Positions 22,401 to 31,400 of a DNA stretch of 64,000 bases are shown in pieces. Positions within the stretch are counted from its first letter, which is position 1. Each line of letters opens with the position of its first letter. Made by a program: the position numbers and the translations under genes. Under the pieces are notes generated by a model. That model was not told where the DNA came from. It did not search any database and saw only the letters and a program-made list of their open reading frames with translations. Source of the DNA: Erpobdella octoculata (lineage: Eukaryota; Annelida; Clitellata; Hirudinida; Erpobdellidae); contig OZ022241.1 in NCBI GenBank assembly GCA_963978895.1, forward strand, positions 5,718,711 to 5,782,710, written 5' to 3'.

Positions 22401-25400
22401 AAACAATACGCTGCTTCATTCAATGGTGAATAAACTAGCCAGACCCGATTTACCTCATCACCCTTTCCATTGGCAAGTCTCCGTTTGAACCATGGCTTTG
22501 TCATAGAACGGCCGTCTTTCTTAGCAAATGGACCATTATTGTTTTGAAATACTTTAGAGCCTCGAGATACCATTTCTGTGCATAGCTGTTGAGAAATTAT
22601 AGGCAGTCGTGATGTTTGGTCGAAATCCAAATAGCCAACGTCGCAGAGCATAAGCACAGCTGGAATTGGATTTGGCCTATGAGAAATGATATCAATTTCT
22701 ACTTCAGAGTCAGATGAAGTTGATAAACTACTACTGTTCTCTATGTTTTGTTGATTCTGCTGTACACTTGGTTGATCATTGAATTCATCAACATCAGTAT
22801 CCTGAGGCTGTTGGCTTTCTTCTGGTGTTGACTTTGCCTTCTTCAAAAAACATTCCAGTAGTTTGCTGGACTTACTAGCTTCTCTTATTTCATCTGCCTT
22901 TCTTTTTCTTCGCTGAGCTCCACTAGGCCTTTTTTCAAACATATCTGGAATTAAGAAAACTTCTTATATAAGATACAATATTAATAAATAGAAAATAATA
23001 ATCATTGCTACTCACTTTGTTTATTTGTTTTCCTTCAAAAAAGAAATGCAAAATCCAAACAACTTTTCTTTTTGATGATTGATTAGTAGTTCATTAACAT
23101 AGTTGGTATGGTATATAATAACCATAGATATCTATGATAATATATATATATCTATGATAATAACAAAGAATAGTCAAAATGAACGTCTTGTTCAAAAAGT
23201 TTGTGAACTTTTGAAAAGATCCTCAACAAATTTAAATTTTTTTTTAATTATTTAAAAAATTTGGTCACTGATATTGCGCCCCCTCCAGCCCTGCGCCCGG
23301 GGACAACTGTCCCCCCCTGCCCCCCCTCGCTACGCCACTGATGACGACGTCCAGAGTATGTCCCAGTAGATGAGTGGGTTCAGAGATGTGCTGAACGAGA
23401 TCATGTGGGTTCATTAATTGGCGAAGATTTTGAGATCCGGTGATGTCACGGTCGAGTTGAATATTTATGTCACCTAAAACGAGTAGGTGGCAGTAGCCGT
23501 TAGGAGGTCCTCAAATTCCGAGAAAAAAGCACTTGATAAGGGCTGAGATCCAGGTCTATAGATAGTTACGATCAACAGATGAGTTTTTTTAAAAGTGATA
23601 TAGGCGGCTAGTACTTCAAACGTCCGAAAAATTCCCAAATCTCTGTAGGTGCATTTTAAGGTATTTTTGAAGAAGATACAAATTCCTCCACCCAGATGCA
23701 TGGTGGAACCTGACTACCCGACATCTGGAGGGAACGGACGAGGGCGGTCGAGAACTCCGAAAGATTCAGGAATGGATGCAATGATAGAGGGTGAGGTGGC
23801 GGATTCGTGATGCGTTTCTACGATGCACATGATATCGACGAGCCCACTGTTCAATAGATTATGTAGGTATGCTGATTTGTTTCCGAGAGAACGAGCATTC
23901 TAGCTGCCTACACGACAGCTGGGAAGAGAGTGGAGGAATGAGGTAGATGGAGAGATAGCTTTGAGTCCCGGTGATTCGACGGTGACATTGACAGAGAGAG
24001 AATGAGAACGACGACGCTTGATACCCGATCTGCATCCTCTGTAGTGACCGGTAATAAATTTCCTTTGAGCAAGTCCGAGTTTTCTGATGCTGATTACGAG
24101 CTCATGCCGAAGGAGACCGGTACCATCCGAGCTCCGAAACAAGCAACCAAGAAGCTCATCCCGAGAGAGTATGACAGGACCCATTATCGCTCGGACCTTT
24201 TTTGTTCCGACGCCAAAACTGACGAAAACCAGCAGCCGGTTGGAAATAATAATGTGTTTTCAAATATTATTATTAAAACTAGACACGAAAAACGTCAGAA
24301 ATTGAGAGCACAGCGGTGACTAGGCAGTATTTATGAGTAAACAAACTAACGAGGCAGCCGCGCGACCGGCGCCTAATCAACTTTTTAGAAGCAAGAGTTG
24401 ATTAGATTTTACCCCCTTCTCCACTCATTAAATTTTTAGATGAAAAAGTGTCAACATTTAAATATGAGCAGCTAGTTTGGCTTGGCCGTCTTGAGCTGCT
24501 ATAACTCACGTTACGCCACGGATTGTCTTAAAAAGCAAATCTATATTTCAGGTCTTAGCTTGATTGAATGGCGAGAATTTTGCTAATTTTCACTTCCAGA
24601 ATTTGCCCACAAAAATAGTACTTTGTCATCATTCAATCATTAATTTGTTTAAGAAAGCATAAATGCAATAAATTATATTTTTTAAAATTATTTGTGAAAG
24701 TTTGACGTAAATAAAAAAATTTAAAAACAAAACTTTAATTTTCTATCAGCTCAGAGTCAAACAAATCTTCTTCTTAGAAAACCTGCAATACAAAGCAGTA
24801 CGGGGACATATTATGGAGTCACTTATTACGCCTATTTTGCAGTTGATGGAAATCGTGGCCAAAATATATATCAAAGTGGAGGTTCCCATACGTTCGATGG
24901 ATACGGAGGTCCAAACTGGCTTGTCGTTGATATGGGGAAGAAATATTTCGTCAGTTATGTTATACTCTGGAACAGAGCCGATCAATACTGTAAATTATTT
25001 TTTAAATACTTGATTCTATTTTATTTTATTAAATTTTATTTTTAATTTAACTTTTAAAATTTACATTACAACCCTGAATAACAGTAAACTAAGTGACAAA
25101 AATTGAACAAAAAATTAGAAAAAAATAGATACAATGAAAAAATGTTGTTGATACCGAAACTATAACAAATAACAAAAATTTTAAACATTTTCTATATAAC
25201 AATAACTAGCGGAGATACCCGGCGTTGCCCGGGTTTTTTAGAGGTTTTTCTAATGTTTGTCTCTTTCTCTCCCGTTTCCTTCCCCACCTGCTTTCCCACT
25301 CCCGTTCGCTTTCCCGTTTTCGGTCGTTTTCCCGCTCCCGGTCGCTTTCCCGCTCCCGGTCGCTTTACCACTCCCGGTCGCTTTCCCGCTCACGTTTGCT

Positions 25401-28400
25401 CTCCCATTCCCGCTCACGCTTGCTTTTCCGTTCCCGCTCGCTGTCCGTTCCGGGTCGCTTTCCCGTTTCTATAATAGACAAACTAACCCACAAACATTCA
25501 TATATATATACTAGCAGTGCCCGTAGCGGCTTCGCTCGCATGAAATTAGAGAATTTGAACCGTGCATACATAGTAGAGTACCCACTGCACGGATCAATTT
25601 TTTAGGTCTCGGCTCCGCCCGTCGACAACTTGGCCCAGCCCGTTTCAAAAACCGAAATTCCTGGCCCGGCACGGCCCGTCTAATATGGGCCCGGCCCGTT
25701 TTTACAGGCCTAGAAGTTCTATATACTTGATGAAAAACTTCGGCCCATCCCACCTTGACTTCAGGTTTAGCCCGGCCCGTCTGAACACCCTAAAATCACT
25801 CAAATGTCTATATACTTGGTTAAAAATATCGGCCCGTTCCACCTTGATAAACTGAACTCATCTACTTTTAACCGGCCCAAAACCTCAAAATACTAATTTT
25901 CACATCTGTAGCATTTACAGTTTTTGAGTAGCAGTTATTTTAAAATCAAATAACCCCTTTTCCACTTCACATTTGAGGTCCTGGAAACCAAATTTTCAAA
26001 AAATGGTAAAACACGTATATCTTTATTTTTAGAATAGAAACTAAATACTAATTTTTACATCTGTGGTATTTACAGTTTTTGAGTAGCAGTTACTTTAAAA
26101 AACAAATAACCCTATTTTCCACCCCACATTTGAAGTCCTGGAAACCAAATTTTCAAAAAATGCTAAAACACGTATTTCATTATTTTTGAAGTATAAGCTA
26201 AATACTAATTTTTACTCCTGTAGCATTCACAGTTTTTGAGGAGCAGCTACTTTAAAAACCAAATAACCCAATTTTCCAACCCACATTTGAGGTCCGGTAA
26301 ACCGAACTTTCAAAAAATGGTGAAACACGTATTTTTATATTTTTCAAGAAGAATCCATCTACCAAATTTCAAATTCTCCTCATTTTTGGTTTTCGAGATA
26401 AACATTGTTTTTTAAAAAAGTTTGTTTTCCAGTTTCTTCCCCTCAGGAGCAAAATTTTCACAAATCCTTTCTTAGTGGATGCTTACGCAATAAAAGTAAT
26501 ATAGGTTCCAAACTACACGTTCCTAGGATGAGGCGTTTGAGCTCGGCGTTGATTATCAGTCAGTCAGTCAGTGAGTGAGTCAGTCAGTCAGTCAGGACAT
26601 GTTCTTTTATATATATAGATATATATATTACCACTTACAGTTTTAGAGTAGCAGTAATTTTTAAAATCAAATAACTCTATTTTCAACCTTACATTTGAAG
26701 TCCTGGAAACCAAATTTTCAAAAAATGCTAAAACACCTATTTCATTATTTTTGGAGTAGAAACTAAATCCTAATTTTTACTTCTGTAGCATTAACAGTTT
26801 TTAAGTAGCAGCTACTTTAAAAACCAAATAACCCAAAAAATGATGAAACACGTATATCTTTTTTTTGAGTTGATACTAAGTATTAATTTTTACATCTGTG
26901 GCAATTACAGTGGTTGAGTAGCAGTTACTTTAAAAACCAAATAACCCTATTTTTCACCCCACATTTGAAGTCCTGGAAACCAAATTTTCAAAAAATTGTG
27001 AAACCCGTATATCATTATTTTTAGAGTAGAAACTAAATACTAATTTTTACTTTTGTAGCATTAACAGTTTTTGAGTAGAAGCTACTTTAAAAACCAAATA
27101 ACCCAATTTTCCAACCCACATTTGAGGTCCAGGAAACCAAATTTGTAAAAAATGGTGAAACACGTATATCTTTATTTTTAGAAAAGAAACTAAATAATAA
27201 TTTTTACATCTGTGGTGTTTACTGTTTTTGAGTAACAGTTACTATAAAAGACAATTAACCCTATTTTCCACCCCACATTTGAAGTCCTGGAAACCAAATT
27301 TTCAAAAAATGCTAAAACACGTATTTCATTATTTTTGGAGTAGAAACTAAATACTAATTTTTACTCCTGTAGCATTAACAGTTTTTGAGTAGAAGCTACT
27401 TTAAAAACCAAATAACCCAATTTTCCAACCCACATTTAAGGTCCGGGAAACCGAATTTTCAAAAAATGGTGAAACACGTATCTTTTTATTTTTTAAAAAG
27501 AATCTCATTTTTGGTTTTCGAGATATACATTGTTTAGAAAAAAGTTTGTTTCCAGTTTTTTCCCCTCAGGAGCAAAATTTTCAAAAATCCTTTCTTAGCG
27601 GATGTTTACGCTATAAAAGTAATATAAGTTCCAAATTTCACGTTCCTAGGATGAGGCGTTTGAGCTCGGCGTTGATTATCAGTCAGTCAGGACATGTTCT
27701 TTTATATATATAGATATATATAGTCTTAGCAAATCTATTTTACGTTTTATAGGCTAACAGAAGTTATGAAAGAATGGAAAAGAAAAAATGAGCGTGAACG
27801 GGAGAGCAACCGTGACCGGGAATGGGAGAGCAAGCATGACCGGGAACGGGAGAGCAAGCGTGAGCGGGAACGGGAAAGCGACCGGGAACGGGAAAGCGAC
27901 CGGGAACGGGAAAGCGACCGGGAACGGGAAAGCGACCGAGAACGGGAAAGCGACCGGGAACGGGAAAGCGACCGGGAACGGGAAAGCGACCGGGAACGGG
28001 AAAGCGACCGGGAACGCGGAAAGCGACCGGGAACGCGGAAAGCGACTGGAATCGGGAGAGCAAGCTTGGAAGGAAACGCGAGCAAGAGAGAAAATCGATA
28101 CCAGAACTTCTGAGCGGGAAAGCGACCGGGAGCTGGAAAACGACCGAGAGCGGAAAAGCGACCGGGAACGCTACGAAAACGGGAAAGTGGAGAAGGGAAC
28201 GGGAGCGAGAGAGACAAACATTAGAAAAACCTCTAAAAACCCCGGGCAACGCCGGGTAACCCCGCTAGTATATATATAAATGAATGTTTGTATGTATATA
28301 GGTATGTTATTTATGCATTGCTACACCATTCATCCGATCGTAATGAAATTTTCACACAACCTTGAGAGTCAAGGGGAATCAAATATAGAGAAATTTTTTT

Positions 28401-31400
28401 TGAAATTCGTCACAAAATGAGCGGAGCGGAGCGGGTGAGCGAGCGGGAACTATATATATATGTATGTGCGTATGTATGTATGTATGTATGTATGTGTATG
28501 TGCATGTATGTGTGTCTGTGTGTGTGTTTATGTATCTACTAGCAGTGCCCGTAGCGGCTTCGCTCGCATGAAATTTGAGAATTTGAACCATGCATACATA
28601 GTAGAGTACTGCACGGATCAATTTTTTAGGTCTCGGCTCGGCCCGTCGACAACTTGGCCCAACCCGTTTCAAAAACCGAAATTCCTGGCCCGGCACGGCC
28701 CGTCTAATATGGGCCCGGCCCGTTTTTACAGGCCTAGAAGTTCTATATACTTGATGAAAAACTTCGGCCCGTCCCACCTTGACTTCACGTTTAGCCTGAA
28801 CACCCTAAAATCACTAAAATGTCTATATACTTGGTTAAAAATCTCGGCCCGTCCCACCTTGATTTAAGGTTTGGGCAGGGCCGTATGAAGACCCTAAAAT
28901 AACGGCTTGGCCCGTCCGTCCGGTGATAAACTGAACTCATTTACTTTTAACCGGCACAAAACCTCAAAATACTATTTTTCACATCTGTAGCACTTACAGT
29001 TTTTGAGTAGCAGTTATTTTAAAATCAAATAACCTTTTTTCCACCTCACATTTGAGGTCCTGGAACTGGAAACCAAATTTTCAAAAAATGGTAAAACACG
29101 TATATCATTATTTCTGGAGTAGAAACCAAATACTAATTTTTACTCCTGTAGCATCTACTGTTTTCGAGTAGCAGTTACATTAAAAACCAAATAACCTTAT
29201 CTTCCACCCCACATTTGAGGTCCTGAAAACCAAATTTTAAAAAAATGGTAAAACACGTATATCTTTATTTTTAGAATAGAAACTAAATACTAATTTTTAC
29301 ATCTGTGGTATTTACAGTTTTTGAGTAGCAGTTACTTTAAAAAACAAATAACCCTATTTTCCACCCCACATTTGAAGTCCTGGAAACCAAATTTTCAAAA
29401 AATTCTAAAACACGTATTTCATTATTTTTGGAGTAAAAACTAAATACTAATTTTCACTCCTGTAGCATTCACAGTTTTTGAGTAGCAGCTACTTTAAAAA
29501 CCAAATAACCCAATTTTCCAACCCACATTTGAGATCCGGGAAACCGAATTTTCAAAAAATGGTAAAACACATATCTTTTTATTTTTCAAAAAGAATCTAT
29601 ATACCAAATTTCAAAATCTCCTCATTTTTGGTTTTCGAGATATACATTGTTTTAGAAAAAAGTTTGTTTTCCAGTTTTTTCCCCTCAGGAGCAAAATTTT
29701 CAAAAATCTTTTCTTAGCGGATGTTTACGCTATAAAAGTAATATAAGTTCCAAATTTCACGTTCCTAGGATGAGGCGTTTGAGCTCGGCGTTGATTATCA
29801 GTCAGTCATCTGTCAGTCAGTCAGTCAGTCAGTCAGTCAGTCAGTCAGTCAGTCAGTCAGTCAGTCAGTCAGTCAGTCAGTCAGTCAGTCAGTCAGGACA
29901 TGTTCTTTTATATATATAGATTGTGGTGTCAAAACCGAAGAAGATACAATTTTCTGAAGAAAGCAAGTGGCAGAAAATTCCTAGAGTGGTTGACTCGACA
30001 ATATGAAATGATCGACGAGAAGAATAATGACTTGTGCGTCTTATGTTCTGAAATGTCGTTTGTTGAACGTCATTGGTTAAACTTCATTTTGATTATTTTT
30101 ATATATTTGTTTATAGTCCTTTACTTCAGTTGTTTTAAAGCTGAAATGTCTGTATGTAAGAAGGATCTAATTTGATCCTTTTAACTTCCCTCCTCTTTTC
30201 TCCAGACTTGGAACTGGCTTGCAATAATCGAGGCAAAATTGCGTCATTTTAAAAGCAATCAAACCTGCCTTCTTGACAAAACGGAAAAAGAACAAAAAAC
30301 ATATCGCGTGAATAAGAAAAGTAAATTTACAATTCAGTTTTTTAATCCTTTATATTCACTTCATCTTTCTGTCTGTCTGTTTGATTGAACACAAACCTAT
30401 TTCCCGTCATCCAATCGATAGGAAACTTGGTCCCTAGACACGTTAGGACCAAAACTAATTTTGAGTTATTCACACTAAAAAATACTAATATTTTGAACGA
30501 TCTGTTAAAAAATTTATGCGTTGGTCGATTTATTATCTCTATCAAATGTAGTTAATATAAATATAAAAAACGTAATTGTTTATTTCATTGAAAAACAACA
30601 AATTTTTAAGTAACCTTTTAACCATTTTCCGTAATCTTATCGATCTGAATTTTTAAGTAGCCTTTTAACCATTTTCCGTAATCTTATCGATCTGAAGTTT
30701 TTATCATCGATTCGATAATTCATAGATATTAGGATTTTTTATTTATAACGGAATCCAGTTTTTATACCAATTTTATTAAAAATAATAATTATCAGATTTT
30801 CTTTTCATGATTGCAGATATCAATTTCACACAAAAAATATTTTTTTAATTTATATAGTATATAGAATGATGTATTCTATGTTTTTTGCGGTTTACTTGTT
30901 TTGTTGTGACGTTTGTTAACTATCAAATCTAAATTGCTGCAAGTTTGTAATTCCCATATAAAAACTTCACCGCAGGTCTTGCTTGCTTAATTGCTTGCTT
31001 GTTTGCTTGCAGGCTTGAATGTTTGCAAACCTGGAAAGTAAAAATTATATCCCGTCATTCAATCGAGCTGAAATTTGAAATATAGGCTCGCTCTTCATGA
31101 CAATGCATCTTATTAAACTTTCAAAAGTTAGAAGAAAAAATTAAATAAAAATATCAACTATGTATGTTTTAACACAAAAAACGTTTTAAACACATAAGTT
31201 TCAAAAATGTAACTTTTAAAGAAAAATTTCTTGCAATGAATGAAAAACCGGCAAATTCAGAAATATAAAAAAATTGTTAAAAAACCTGGTTTTTACGGTT
31301 TACTTGTCTAAATGTTTTATCTTGAAACTCTGGAATTAACAGAAATCAATCCCAAAATTCCGGGATTTTAAACGCCGAGATTTTCTCTGTTAAAGTTATT

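Larger units (their letters stand above)
19344..24375 (-). mobile_element. Non-LTR retrotransposon (CR1/L2/Jockey-like LINE), interrupted by a hAT element
   Basis: The element is bounded by a 7-bp duplication ATCAACT (19337-19343 and 24376-24382). The gene 1 intron (about 12645) has the uninterrupted site. On the minus strand the order is: an AP-endonuclease region (about 23349-23900, with [16 protein letters not shown] and the [10 protein letters not shown] block), reverse transcriptase (20556-21167: [32 protein letters not shown]), YADD, and the C-terminal region (19419-20159: [20 protein letters not shown]). Reading frames are broken by the hAT insertion, a 223-bp tandem duplication and frameshifts, so it is dead. 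The 5' region (about 23900-24330) holds further open stretches without known domains. Confidence 0.88.

Noticed and set aside
27747..28279. Arg/Glu/Ser-rich protein resembling a splicing factor
   Set aside because: The 18-bp period leaves every frame open on both strands, and the stretch lies in a lectin intron within a repeat that is found inverted nearby.
25250..29900. CRISPR-like regular repeats (approximately 150-bp units)
   Set aside because: Units are adjacent and diverged without unique spacers, in an animal genome.
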